A DNA stretch of 37,110 nt from Microbacterium nanhaiense (lineage in GTDB: Bacteria > Actinomycetota > Actinomycetes > Actinomycetales > Microbacteriaceae), in the NCBI RefSeq assembly GCF_014646015.1, contig NZ_BMMQ01000001.1, forward strand, positions 535,366 to 572,475. Direction: 5' to 3'. The stretch's first letter is position 1, and each line of letters starts with the position of its first letter. Positions 16,459 through 25,812 of this stretch are shown piece after piece. Made by a program: the position numbers and the translations under genes. The notes beneath the pieces are model-generated. The model was given only the letters and a program-made list of their open reading frames with translations. It did not search any database and was not told the origin of the DNA.

Positions 16459-17124
16459 TCAGGGGTTTCGCCTGAGCGACGGCCGCTCCAATACCGTGTT
16501 ATCCCAGACCCATGTCGCGCGTTCGGCCGGGCGCGCCTCGTCGAAGTAGATCCGCTGGCCGCCGACGTAGCGTCGGTTCGCGGCTGATTCCGGATCCTGA
16601 TTCACGCGGCCCGGAAAGCGTGCGTTTCCTCGCGGCACAGTCACCTCGAAGGGTGCATCGACCCAGACGACAGCGTCCCACACGTCGGCGAGCTCGGGCC
16701 GCTGGAGGAAGATGCCGTCGACGAGCACGATGGCCGCCGCGGGAACGTCTCTCGGCATCGGCGTCACCGGCTCGTCCGCCGCGACGTCGCACACCGCGGG
16801 GCGAATGGGCGTCCCATCCTGGACCGGACGGACGACATTCTCACGAAACGCGTCGTAGCGGTACGAGCCGTGATAGAACCCCTCAGGTCCGTTCCCCGCG
16901 GCGAGGCGCTCGTGCCTCGGTCGGTGAAAGCCGTCGATGCTGACACTCACGATGGGTCGCCCCTGCTCCGCCTCACTGAGCTCGACGAGCTCACGCGCGA
17001 GATGTGATTTGCCCATCCCGTCCACGCCGTCGAGGGCGATCAGGACTCGCTCACCCGGGCGGACGATCTCGAACTCACCGAGGAGGTGCGCTAGGGTGGC
17101 GATGCGGCGCGTCGGTGGGTGCAT
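16459..17124 (-). CDS. Uridine kinase-like P-loop kinase
   Basis: 221-residue P-loop NTPase of the uridine kinase/phosphoribulokinase superfamily. A Walker A-like motif DGVDGMGKSHLA lies at about residues 28-39, followed by VSIDGFHRPRHER, which matches the uridine-kinase substrate segment (typically D-x-F-H/Y). IVLVDGIFLQRPEL gives the Walker B region, and the C-terminal part has RYVGGQRIYFDEARP. These stand-alone actinobacterial proteins are usually annotated as uridine kinase, but the substrate is not proven. A GTG two codons upstream (17130) is possible, but the ATG at 17124 fits a leaderless -10 box (TACTGT, 17131-17136). Convergent with mesD. Confidence 0.8.
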   Translation of the reverse strand: MHPPTRRIATLAHLLGEFEIVRPGERVLIALDGVDGMGKSHLARELVELSEAEQGRPIVSVSIDGFHRPRHERLAAGNGPEGFYHGSYRYDAFRENVVRPVQDGTPIRPAVCDVAADEPVTPMPRDVPAAAIVLVDGIFLQRPELADVWDAVVWVDAPFEVTVPRGNARFPGRVNQDPESAANRRYVGGQRIYFDEARPAERATWVWDNTVLERPSLRRNP

Positions 17125-17130
17125 GTGCAC

Positions 17131-17136
17131 ACAGTA
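17131..17136 (-). promoter_or_regulatory. -10 box of the uridine kinase-like gene, leaderless
   Basis: On the minus strand TACTGT ends 6 bases before the ATG at 17124, and no ribosome site lies between. This is the same arrangement as for several other genes here. Confidence 0.4.
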
Positions 17137-17174
17137 GCGGCGACGCGCGGAAACGTTGCCCCGTTCGAGGTTGG

Positions 17175-17321
17175 ATAACGTACACAGATCACGGCATCGA
17201 GCGATACGTGAAGAACGTGTACGCGGTTCTCCTCGCACGCGGGATCCGCGGCACGTTCGTCTATGTGTGCGATGACGCGCTGCGGAGCCATTTGCGCGAG
17301 TTGCTTCCCTCAGCTGAATGA
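17175..17321 (+). pseudogene. 3' remnant of a DUF2075-type (Schlafen-like helicase) gene
   Basis: An open frame ending at a TGA (17319-17321) encodes ITYTDHGIERYVKNVYAVLL then ARGIRGTFVYVCDDALRSHL. This resembles the extreme C-terminus of DUF2075 ATPase/helicase-like proteins, where a V-K-N-x-Y-x-V-L-L-T-R-G-x-x-G-x-Y-V-Y pattern is expected. No start codon with a ribosome site precedes it, and the bulk of the parent gene (normally several hundred residues) is missing. The sequence just upstream is the promoter region of the divergent kinase gene. It is most simply a deletion relic. The match is from memory of the family. Confidence 0.65.
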
Positions 17322-17358
17322 GCGGGGAGCATTCGTCCGGCCTCAACCCGCCCACGAC

Positions 17359-17364
17359 TAGACT
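17359..17364 (+). promoter_or_regulatory. -10 box of the HIT gene, leaderless
   Basis: TAGACT ends 7 bases before the ATG at 17372, without an intervening ribosome site. Confidence 0.5.
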
Positions 17365-17371
17365 TGACTCC

Positions 17372-17719
17372 ATGAGTGAGCCGACCGTCTTCACGCGCAT
17401 CCTGAACGGCGAGATCCCCGGTGAGATCGTGGCGCAGACCGAGCGGGTCTTCGCGATCACCGACATTGCGCCACAGGCGCCGCTGCACGTGCTCGTGATC
17501 CCCAAGACCGAGCAGTATATGAACGTCGCCGAGCTGGCGGCGGGGGATCCGTCGCTGCTGGCCGAGGTCATCGAGGTGGCGAACGGCGTCGCGGCCGAGA
17601 AGGCCGACGGCGAATTCCGACTTATTTTCAACACGGGAGCGGGCGCGGGTCAGACCGTGTTCCACGTGCACGCGCACGTTCTCGCAGGCGACCTTGAGGA
17701 GAAGAGCCTCGTTGGCTGA
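17372..17719 (+). CDS. HIT family protein (Hint-type nucleotide hydrolase)
   Basis: 115-residue histidine-triad protein. The family hydrolyses nucleoside phosphoramidates and related nucleotide conjugates. The triad is HVHAHVLAG near the C-terminus (about 99-107), and the N-terminus TVFTRILNGEIPGEIV is the usual Hint start. PLHVLVIPKTEQYMN matches the expected H-x-L-V-I-P-K segment. The frame is open further upstream through the DUF2075 relic, but the ATG at 17372 fits both the family and the leaderless promoter. Its last bases overlap the likely start of phoH. Confidence 0.93.
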   Translation: MSEPTVFTRILNGEIPGEIVAQTERVFAITDIAPQAPLHVLVIPKTEQYMNVAELAAGDPSLLAEVIEVANGVAAEKADGEFRLIFNTGAGAGQTVFHVHAHVLAGDLEEKSLVG

Positions 17720-18767
17720 CGACTCTGCCACTACCACCGTTACCCTCACCGTCGACGGCGTCGCGATGGTGCACCTCCTCGGCCCGCAGGACAAGCTCCT
17801 GCGCATGGTCGAGAAGGAGCACCCCGACGTCGACGTTCATGTGCGCGGCAACGAGATTACTCTCACGGGCTCGGAGGAGCACGTCGCCGCGGCGCGCGTC
17901 CTCGTCGACGAACTCGTGACGCTCACGCGCGACGGGATTGCGGCCGCGCCCGAGGACGTGGAGGTCTCCAGTCGCGCGCTGCGCAACGGATCCGCCCCCG
18001 CTGAGGCCATCCTGACCACGCGGGGCAAGGTGATCCGCCCCAAGACCGACGGTCAGCGCGAATACGTCGATTCGATCGACGAGAACACTATCGTCTTCGG
18101 CATCGGTCCGGCCGGAACCGGCAAGACCTACCTCGCGATGGCGAAGGCCGTGCAGGCACTGCAGCGCCGCGAGGTCAGCCGCATCATTCTCACGCGTCCC
18201 GCCGTCGAGGCGGGGGAGCGGCTCGGCTTCCTGCCGGGCAGTCTCACCGACAAGATCGACCCGTACCTGCGGCCGCTCTACGACGCGCTCAACGAGATGA
18301 TGGACCCAGAGGTCGTGCCCAAGCTCATGGCGAGCGGCACCATTGAGGTCGCCCCGCTTGCCTACATGCGCGGCCGCACGCTCAACGACTCCTTCGTCAT
18401 TCTCGACGAGGCGCAGAACACGACGCCCGAGCAGATGAAGATGTTCCTCACCCGCCTCGGCTTCGGCACGCGCATGATCGTGACGGGCGACATCACTCAG
18501 GTCGATCTGCCGGGCGGCACGAGCGGGCTGCGCGTCGTGAACCGGATCCTCAAAGACGTCGACGACATCCACTTCGCCTACCTCACGAGCGACGACGTCG
18601 TGCGCCACAGCCTCGTCGGTAAGATCGTCGACGCGTACAGCGCTTTCGACGAGCAGCGCACGGCTCGCCGAGCAGAGCTCGAGGAGGCGCGCGAGTTTGC
18701 CAACCGGGCCGAGCGTCGACGAGGAATGACCTCGCGCGAGCCCAACCGAAAGCGGGGACGCGCATGA
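17712..18767 (+). CDS. PhoH-like ATPase (PhoH/YbeZ)
   Basis: 351-residue cytoplasmic P-loop ATPase of the PhoH/YbeZ family, which in bacteria is linked to YbeY and rRNA maturation. An N-terminal KH-like region (about 10-80) precedes Walker A GPAGTGKTYLAMA (about 132-144), a conserved RPAVEAGERLGFLPG segment and Walker B FVILDEAQNTT (about 228-238). The likely start is the TTG at 17712, preceded by gaggag and overlapping the HIT stop. A TTG at 17694 is also in frame. The gene overlaps ybeY by four bases, the standard phoH-ybeY arrangement. Confidence 0.93.
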   Translation: MADDSATTTVTLTVDGVAMVHLLGPQDKLLRMVEKEHPDVDVHVRGNEITLTGSEEHVAAARVLVDELVTLTRDGIAAAPEDVEVSSRALRNGSAPAEAILTTRGKVIRPKTDGQREYVDSIDENTIVFGIGPAGTGKTYLAMAKAVQALQRREVSRIILTRPAVEAGERLGFLPGSLTDKIDPYLRPLYDALNEMMDPEVVPKLMASGTIEVAPLAYMRGRTLNDSFVILDEAQNTTPEQMKMFLTRLGFGTRMIVTGDITQVDLPGGTSGLRVVNRILKDVDDIHFAYLTSDDVVRHSLVGKIVDAYSAFDEQRTARRAELEEAREFANRAERRRGMTSREPNRKRGRA

Positions 18768-19231
18768 TCGACATCAACAACGAGTCCGGCGTGGAGGTCG
18801 ACCTCGAGCTCGTGCTGCGCATGGCGGAGCACCACCTCGGGGCGCTGTTTGTGAGCGGCGATGCGGATCTCGCGATCCTCATGGTCGACGAGCCGGCGAT
18901 GGAACAGCTGCACATCGAGTGGATGGACGAGCCCGGACCGACGGACGTGCTCAGCTTCCCCATGGACGAGCTGCGCCCCGGCACGGCCGACAAGCCCACG
19001 CCTCCCGGGTTGCTCGGTGACATCGTCGTGTGCCCGCAGGTTGCCGAGCAGCAGGCGGAGACGGCCGGCCACTCGCTGATGGACGAGATCTGCCTGCTCA
19101 CGACCCACGGCATGCTGCACGTGCTCGGCTATGACCACGCGCTTCCCGAGGAGGAACGGCGCATGTTCGGCCTTCAGCGCGAACTGCTCGTCGCGTTCGC
19201 GGCCGAGGAACGGCGGCGTCGACGGGCATGA
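18764..19231 (+). CDS. ybeY: Endoribonuclease YbeY (rRNA maturation factor)
   Basis: 155-residue metal-dependent endoribonuclease that takes part in 16S rRNA 3'-end processing and ribosome quality control. The zinc-binding motif is HGMLHVLGYDH (H-x3-H-x5-H, about 114-124), and the preceding PTDVLSFPMDE is the second conserved block. The ATG overlaps the phoH stop (ATGA), and the stop overlaps the next gene in the same way. Normal length. Confidence 0.97.
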   Translation: MIDINNESGVEVDLELVLRMAEHHLGALFVSGDADLAILMVDEPAMEQLHIEWMDEPGPTDVLSFPMDELRPGTADKPTPPGLLGDIVVCPQVAEQQAETAGHSLMDEICLLTTHGMLHVLGYDHALPEEERRMFGLQRELLVAFAAEERRRRRA

Positions 19232-20598
19232 CCGAGGCACTCCTACTCGGCGGGGTCGTCGTACTCCTCCTTCTCTCGGCCTTCATGACCGCACTCGACG
19301 CGGCACTCGCCGTGACCAGCTCCGCGGATCTCGTCGACCTCGCCTCCGAGGGGCACAGCCCGCGGGCCCTCGCGCACATTTCGCGCGATCGGGATCCGCA
19401 CGAGGCGTCCCTCGTCTTTACCCGCGTGCTCCTGGAAGTGGGGTCCGTGGTTCTCGCGGCCGCCGCGTTCCAGGAACTGGTCGGCGGCCTCTGGTGGGGC
19501 GTTCTGATCACCGTCGTCGTGCTGACGATCGCGATCTTCGTGATCGTGCAGACCGTGCCGGCGATCCTCGGCCGGCGATACGCCGAGCGGATCCTCGGAT
19601 TCGGCGCCCCCATCATCCGGGCCGCGAAGATCGTGTTCGGCGTCGTCGCCCAGCCGATCGGCCTCGCCCTTGGGCGTGTCATCCCCGGCGGACGCCACCG
19701 CGGATTCGAGTCCGAAGACCAGTTGCTGTCGATCGTCGACGAGGCGGCCGACAACGACCTCATCGAAGATGACGACCGCGAGCTGATCCACTCGGTGTTC
19801 GACTTCACCGACCAAATCGTGCGCACCGTGATGGTGCCGCGCACCGAGATGGTGTCGATCGACTCGCGTGTCGTCGCCTCCGAGGCCGTGGACATCTTCC
19901 TCACGAGCGGATTCTCGCGCCTTCCCGTGATTGACGGCGACGTTGACGACGTCGTCGGAGTGTTGTATCTCAAGGATCTCGTGCAGCACGCGTTCCGCGA
20001 GACGCCGGGATGGCGCACGGCCCACGTGGGTGCGTACGCGCGGCCGGCCGTCTTCGTGCCGGAGCAGATGCGTGCCGAGAGTCTGCTGCAGCAGATGAAG
20101 CGCGACCAGGTGCACGTCTGTCTCGTCGTCGACGAGTACGGCGGAATTGCGGGCATCGTCACCCTCGAGGACCTGCTCGAAGAGCTCGTCGGCGAGATCG
20201 ATGACGAGTACGACTCGCGCACGAACGAGGTCGTCGAGCTCGCGCCCGGAAGCTACCGCGTGAGCGCCGGCCTCGGCGCCGATGAGGTGGGCGAGTTGTT
20301 CGGCATCGATATCGAGGACGAGGACGTCGATTCGATCGGCGGTCTCATGTCGAAGCACCTCGGCCACATGCCGCAACCCGGCGAGATGGTCGAAGCCGAG
20401 GGGCTCGTCCTCACCGGCGGGACCTCTCGCGGACGCGGTCGCGGGATCGCGACGGTGTTCGTCGAGCGATCGGCAGCGCTCCGTCAGGTCGACGACGTTC
20501 TCGGACGCCATCCGCGTACCGGCGACATCGATGTTCTCTCCCCGAATGAGTCCGACGCGAAGAACACCAAGCGCGGCAAGAATGGAACCCATGACTGA
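19228..20598 (+). CDS. CNNM/CorC-type membrane protein with CBS domains
   Basis: 456-residue membrane protein of the hemolysin C/CNNM family, related to magnesium or cobalt efflux proteins. The N-terminal DUF21-type membrane domain (about 1-150) has hydrophobic segments near 4-22, 65-85 and 90-110. Two CBS domains follow, the first starting at VRTVMVPRTEMVSID (about 200) and the second holding VCLVVDEYGGIAGIVTLEDL. The CorC/HlyC C-terminal domain (about 345-430) ends with VEAEGLVLTGG. It sits between ybeY and era as in other actinobacteria and overlaps both. The transported ion is not determined. Confidence 0.92.
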   Translation: MTEALLLGGVVVLLLLSAFMTALDAALAVTSSADLVDLASEGHSPRALAHISRDRDPHEASLVFTRVLLEVGSVVLAAAAFQELVGGLWWGVLITVVVLTIAIFVIVQTVPAILGRRYAERILGFGAPIIRAAKIVFGVVAQPIGLALGRVIPGGRHRGFESEDQLLSIVDEAADNDLIEDDDRELIHSVFDFTDQIVRTVMVPRTEMVSIDSRVVASEAVDIFLTSGFSRLPVIDGDVDDVVGVLYLKDLVQHAFRETPGWRTAHVGAYARPAVFVPEQMRAESLLQQMKRDQVHVCLVVDEYGGIAGIVTLEDLLEELVGEIDDEYDSRTNEVVELAPGSYRVSAGLGADEVGELFGIDIEDEDVDSIGGLMSKHLGHMPQPGEMVEAEGLVLTGGTSRGRGRGIATVFVERSAALRQVDDVLGRHPRTGDIDVLSPNESDAKNTKRGKNGTHD

Positions 20599-21490
20599 CA
20601 CCCAGCGCAGCGGCTTCGTCACCTTCGTCGGCCGTCCGAACGTCGGAAAGTCGACGCTGATGAACGCGCTCGTCGGCGAGAAGATCGCCATCACGAGCGA
20701 GAAGCCGCAAACCACCCGGCGAGCGATCCGAGGGATCATGAACCGCCCGGGCGGGCAGCTCGTCGTCGTCGATACGCCCGGCGTGCACCGCCCCCGCACC
20801 CTGCTCGGCCAGCGCCTCAACGACCTCGTGGAGACCGTCCTCGGCGACGTCGACGTGATCGCCTTCTGCGTCCCCGCGAACGAGAAGGTCGGCCCGGGAG
20901 ACCGCCGCATCGCCGCATCGCTCGACGGCTACGCCCGTGCCAAGAAGATCGCGATCGTCACGAAGACCGACACCGCCGAGCGCGACGAGACCGTCGAACG
21001 CCTCATGGAGGTCGATTCGCTGCGCGACGATTGGGCGGCCGTGATCCCGCTGTCCAGCGAAACCGGCGACCAGCTCGAGGTGTTGGCCGACGAGGTGCTC
21101 GCGCTCATGCCCGAGGGCCCGGCGCTGTATCCGGATGACATCACGACCGACGAGTCTCTCGAAGACCGCATCGCCGAGATCATCCGGGAGTCGGCCCTGA
21201 GCGACGTGCGTGACGAACTCCCGCACTCGATCGCCGTGCAGATCGAAGACATCGCCGCCCGCGAGGGACGGGACGACCTCACCGACGTGTGGGCAAACGT
21301 CATCGTCGAGCGCGACAGCCAGAAGGCCATCATCATCGGCCACAGGGGATCCCGCCTGAGGGAGGTCGGTGCCCGCGCCCGCGCCCAGATCGAGCCGCTC
21401 GTCGGGACGAAGGTGTTCCTCTCCCTGCACGTGCGCGTCGCGAAGGAATGGCAGCGCGACCCGAAGCACCTCGGCCGCCTCGGCTTCTGA
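20591..21490 (+). CDS. era: GTPase Era
   Basis: 299-residue ribosome-assembly GTPase that binds the 3' end of 16S rRNA. G motifs: GRPNVGKST (G1, about 13-21), TTRR (G2), DTPGV (G3) and TKTD (G4, where many bacteria have NKxD). The C-terminal KH domain has VERDSQKAIIIGHRGSRLRE with the G-x-x-G loop, and ends LSLHVRVAKEWQRDPKHLGR. The ATG at 20591 overlaps the end of the CNNM gene by eight bases. Forms an rRNA-maturation cluster with phoH and ybeY. Confidence 0.97.
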   Translation: MTDTQRSGFVTFVGRPNVGKSTLMNALVGEKIAITSEKPQTTRRAIRGIMNRPGGQLVVVDTPGVHRPRTLLGQRLNDLVETVLGDVDVIAFCVPANEKVGPGDRRIAASLDGYARAKKIAIVTKTDTAERDETVERLMEVDSLRDDWAAVIPLSSETGDQLEVLADEVLALMPEGPALYPDDITTDESLEDRIAEIIRESALSDVRDELPHSIAVQIEDIAAREGRDDLTDVWANVIVERDSQKAIIIGHRGSRLREVGARARAQIEPLVGTKVFLSLHVRVAKEWQRDPKHLGRLGF

Positions 21491-21504
21491 GCATTCTGCT
21501 CAAT

Positions 21505-21540
21505 CGATCTGCCCGTCCCGCGCCTGGGGCGGGCAGATCG
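21505..21540 (+). terminator. era terminator
   Basis: A stem of about 14 bp with one G.T pair (gatctgcccg with cgggcagatc at the base) starts 15 bases after the era stop. There is no T-run. Its right arm lies directly upstream of the -10 box of the leuA leader, so it may separate era from leuA transcription. Confidence 0.7.
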
Positions 21541-21545
21541 CGTGT

Positions 21546-21551
21546 TAGGGT
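21546..21551 (+). promoter_or_regulatory. -10 box of the leuA leader transcript
   Basis: TAGGGT ends 6 bases before the GTG of the leader peptide at 21558. Transcription would begin at or next to that GTG, so the leader peptide mRNA is predicted to be leaderless. Confidence 0.55.
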
Positions 21552-21557
21552 GACAGA

Positions 21558-21589
21558 GTGCGTCAGGGGCTGTTCCTTCTTCTTCTCTG

Positions 21590-21608
<19 letters not shown>
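21558..21608 (+). CDS. leuA leader peptide (leucine-rich attenuator peptide)
   Basis: A 16-codon frame starting at GTG encodes MRQGLFLLLLCRGETS. Five of six consecutive codons (21570-21587) are leucine (CTG, then TTC for Phe, then CTT CTT CTT CTC). It lies 66 bases before leuA, the first enzyme of leucine synthesis. A leucine run in a short peptide just upstream of leuA is the classic arrangement for ribosome-mediated attenuation: the ribosome stalls when charged tRNA-Leu is scarce. Leader peptides before leuA have been predicted in other actinobacteria. Confidence 0.85.
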
Positions 21609-23414
<1,806 letters not shown>

Positions 23415-23419
23415 CGAAA

Positions 23420-23465
23420 GCAGCCGTGGGCCGCGGATCCGTCGGGATCCGCGGCCCACGGCTGC
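23420..23465 (+). terminator. leuA terminator with perfect 21-bp stem
   Basis: Bases 23420-23440 and 23445-23465 are perfect reverse complements with a 4-base loop (gtcg), five bases after the leuA stop. There is no T-run. The last base of the stem is also the first base of the -10 box of the next gene. Confidence 0.85.
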
Positions 23466-23470
23466 ATAAT
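23465..23470 (+). promoter_or_regulatory. -10 box of the DoxX-like gene, leaderless
   Basis: CATAAT ends 6 bases before the ATG at 23477. It abuts the 3' end of the leuA terminator stem. Confidence 0.5.
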
Positions 23471-23476
23471 GGGTGC

Positions 23477-23869
23477 ATGAAGGCACGCAACGGCCGGGGC
23501 CGCGGGCTCGCGAAGACTCTGCTCGGTGGAGCGCTCGTCTTCGCCGGCATCGCCCACCTCACCTTCGCGCGACGCGACTTCCAGGCGCAGGTCCCAGACT
23601 TCGTCCCGCTCGAGCCGGATACGACCGTCGTGGCGTCGGGCATCGCCGAGATCACCCTCGGAACCGCCCTCGCCGTATCGCAGGGCAAGCGCGCCGGCAC
23701 GGTCGGACGAATCGCGGCGGTGTTCTTCGCGGCGGTCTTCCCGGGCAACGTGTCGCAGTACACCCAGCGGCGCAGCGCGTTCGGGCTGGACACCGATCGA
23801 AAGCGCTTCGCGAGGCTGTTCTTTCAACCCGTGCTCATCGTCGCCGCGCTTTGGTCGACGCGCGCGTAG
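23477..23869 (+). CDS. DoxX-like small membrane protein
   Basis: 130-residue predicted membrane protein with a DoxX-like pattern of four hydrophobic segments, near residues 11-28 (LLGGALVFAGIAHLTF), 50-66, 75-92 and 112-127. FAGIAHLTFARRDFQAQVPD and the later GNVSQYTQRRSAFGLDTD are typical of the small DoxX relatives in actinobacteria. The molecular role is not known. The frame is open further upstream through the leuA terminator. The ATG at 23477 fits the predicted leaderless promoter. The next 184 bases (23870-24053) hold no convincing gene. Confidence 0.75.
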   Translation: MKARNGRGRGLAKTLLGGALVFAGIAHLTFARRDFQAQVPDFVPLEPDTTVVASGIAEITLGTALAVSQGKRAGTVGRIAAVFFAAVFPGNVSQYTQRRSAFGLDTDRKRFARLFFQPVLIVAALWSTRA

Positions 23870-24041
23870 CGCCCGCGCAACCGCCTGACGAGATCTCGGC
23901 CCATGCGCATCCGCACGGGGTTCTCGGCCGTCCGCACACCGGTCGCCGCCGGCGGTGACGTGGCGCTGGCGAGGACGCACACGTCGAAGGTTCGCCCGCG
24001 ATTGGCGCGGCTAACCCGGCGCCCGTGCCAGCCGCGCGGGA

Positions 24042-24047
24042 GATAAT
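24042..24047 (+). promoter_or_regulatory. -10 box of recO, leaderless
   Basis: GATAAT ends 6 bases before the recO ATG at 24054. Confidence 0.5.
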
Positions 24048-24053
24048 CGGGGG

Positions 24054-24791
24054 ATGCCCACCTATCGAGACGACGCGGTCGTGCTCCGCACGCAGAAGCT
24101 CGGCGAGGCCGACCGGATCCTCACGCTACTGACGCGCCAGCACGGGCAGGTTCGCGCGGTCGCGAAGGGCGTGCGTCGCACGTCGAGCAAGTTCGGGGCG
24201 CGGCTCGAGCCGTTCATGGTGGTCGACGCTCAGCTCTACGTCGGCCGCAGCCTCGACATCGTGCAGCAGGTCGATCAGATCGGCACCTACGGTGCGGCCA
24301 TCGCGGCAGACTACGACAGCTTCCTCGCGGCGAACGCGATGGCGGAGGCCGCGCTCAGATTGGTCGGCGAGGGCGACGCACAGGAGAAGCAGTTCTTCCT
24401 CCTCGTCGGCGCGCTGCGTTCCCTCGCGCGCGCGGAGCACGCGCCCCAGGCGACGCGCGACTCGTATCTCCTGCGCGCCCTCGGCCTTGCGGGCTGGCCG
24501 ATCCAGACCGAAGCCTGCGCGCAATGCGGTGAACCGGGCTCGCACACGCGCTTTTCGCCGCAATTCGGCGGCGTGGTCTGCGATCGCTGCGCGCCCGCGG
24601 GCGTGCCGCGCACGGATCCGCACACGACGTCGCTCGTCGGAGCCCTGCTCGCGGGCGATTGGTCGCTCGTCGACCAGTCGGATCCGCAGGCGCTCGATCG
24701 CGCCAGCAGCCTGATCGCCGCGTTCGCGCAGCACCACCTCGAGCGCTCCGTGCGCTCCCTCGGCACCCGCCAGCGCCCCGCGCTGCGCTGA
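24054..24791 (+). CDS. recO: DNA repair protein RecO
   Basis: 245-residue recombination mediator that works with RecR to load RecA on single-stranded gaps. The N-terminal OB-fold begins [20 protein letters not shown], the standard RecO start, and contains [19 protein letters not shown]-terminal zinc-binding segment has two CxxC pairs, CAQCGEPGS (about 159-167) and CDRCAPAG (about 180-187). Length is normal. It is convergent with uppS across a 182-base gap that contains a long palindrome. Confidence 0.95.
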   Translation: MPTYRDDAVVLRTQKLGEADRILTLLTRQHGQVRAVAKGVRRTSSKFGARLEPFMVVDAQLYVGRSLDIVQQVDQIGTYGAAIAADYDSFLAANAMAEAALRLVGEGDAQEKQFFLLVGALRSLARAEHAPQATRDSYLLRALGLAGWPIQTEACAQCGEPGSHTRFSPQFGGVVCDRCAPAGVPRTDPHTTSLVGALLAGDWSLVDQSDPQALDRASSLIAAFAQHHLERSVRSLGTRQRPALR

Positions 24792-24850
24792 GCGCGCTCG
24801 ATCGGGCGCAGAACGGATCCCGTGCTACTCCGCATATGCGTGGGCTTGCC

Positions 24851-24916
24851 GCGCCGAGATTCTGACGATCGCGCGAGACCGGGCGGGATTGCGCGGAATC
24901 GTCAGAATCTCAGCGC
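24851..24916. terminator. Long palindrome between convergent recO and uppS (bidirectional terminator or repeat)
   Basis: A perfect 14-bp dyad, gagattctgacgat (24856-24869) with atcgtcagaatctc (24898-24911), is extended outward across one mismatch by gcgc/gcgc, and inward by GC-rich partial pairing. It lies between two convergent genes, so a bidirectional terminator is the simplest reading. Its length and layout recall the repeat at 1-63, although the arm sequences differ. A cgcatatgcg palindrome sits 12 bases to the left. Confidence 0.6.
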
Positions 24917-24973
24917 ATCTGCAGAAGCTCGAAGCGGAAGCGCGCGGCTGTAGGGGGAACCTGGCGCGGGCGG

Positions 24974-25777
24974 TTAGGTCGAGGCGGTGGCCTTGTCGAT
25001 CGCGCCGCCGTAGCGGCGGTCGCGGGAGTGGAAGCTCTGGATCGCGCGCCACAGGTTCTCGCGCGTGAAATCGGGCCAGAGGGTGTCGTCGAAGATCATC
25101 TCGGCGTACGCCGACTCCCACAGCATGAAGTTGCTGGTGCGCTGCTCGCCGCCGGAGCGGATGAACAGGTCGACATCGGGCATATTCGGCAGGTACAGGT
25201 GCTTGCTGATGGTCATCTCATTGATCGCGGAGGGCTTGAGCCGGCCGGCCCTGACCTCCTCGGCCATCTCGCGCATCGCGTCAACGACTTCCCACCGTCC
25301 GCCATAGTTGATGCACATCGCGAGCGTCATCGTCGTGTTGTCTTTGGTGAGCTCCTCGGCGACCTCGAGGTCCTTGATGACGGATCCCCACAGCTTCGGA
25401 CGGCGCCCCGCCCAGCGAACGCGCACGCCCCACTCGTTGAGCTGATCGCGGTGCTTGTGCAGCACCTCGCGGTTGAAGCCCATGAGGAACTTCACCTCGG
25501 CGGGGGAGCGCTTCCAGTTCTCGGTCGAGAACGCGTACACCGAAAGGTGCTTCACGCCCGCCTGAACGGCGCCGGCGATGACGTCGAGCATGGCATCGAC
25601 ACCGACCCGGTGCCCGTCGGTGCGTGGCAGACCCTGCTGGTTCGCCCAGCGGCCGTTTCCGTCCATGACGACGGCCACGTGGTTGGGCACCGGTCCCGTG
25701 AAACGCGGGGGCTCGAGGCCGGTCCAGTTCAGCGGCTTGAACGGAACGGCATCGGGGTGGGTGTACGGCTTCGCCAT
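24974..25777 (-). CDS. uppS: Isoprenyl transferase (polyprenyl diphosphate synthase, UppS)
   Basis: 267-residue cis-prenyltransferase that makes the long-chain polyprenyl diphosphate carrier used in cell wall synthesis; in actinobacteria the product is often decaprenyl. The catalytic motif is HVAVVMDGNGRWANQQGLPR (about 29-48). It is followed by HLSVYAFSTENWKRSP, MCINYGGRWEVVDA and PDVDLFIRSGGEQRTSNFM, all diagnostic. The start is the ATG at 25777; upstream frame continuation lies inside the peroxidase gene. A GATAAT -10 box ends 6 bases before the ATG (leaderless). Confidence 0.96.
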   Translation of the reverse strand: MAKPYTHPDAVPFKPLNWTGLEPPRFTGPVPNHVAVVMDGNGRWANQQGLPRTDGHRVGVDAMLDVIAGAVQAGVKHLSVYAFSTENWKRSPAEVKFLMGFNREVLHKHRDQLNEWGVRVRWAGRRPKLWGSVIKDLEVAEELTKDNTTMTLAMCINYGGRWEVVDAMREMAEEVRAGRLKPSAINEMTISKHLYLPNMPDVDLFIRSGGEQRTSNFMLWESAYAEMIFDDTLWPDFTRENLWRAIQSFHSRDRRYGGAIDKATAST

Positions 25778-25783
25778 CTCGCC

Positions 25784-25789
25784 ATTATC
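25784..25789 (-). promoter_or_regulatory. -10 box of uppS, leaderless
   Basis: On the minus strand GATAAT ends 6 bases before the ATG at 25777. The same hexamer and spacing precede recO. Confidence 0.5.
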
Positions 25790-25812
25790 GCGCGAGAGGC
25801 TCGGTACCCGCC

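Noticed and set aside
23903..24049. A 48-codon open frame on the plus strand between the DoxX-like gene and recO
   Set aside because: No ribosome site or promoter of its own, composition rich in Arg/Pro/Thr as expected from random GC-rich sequence, no family resemblance, and its end overlaps the recO -10 box.
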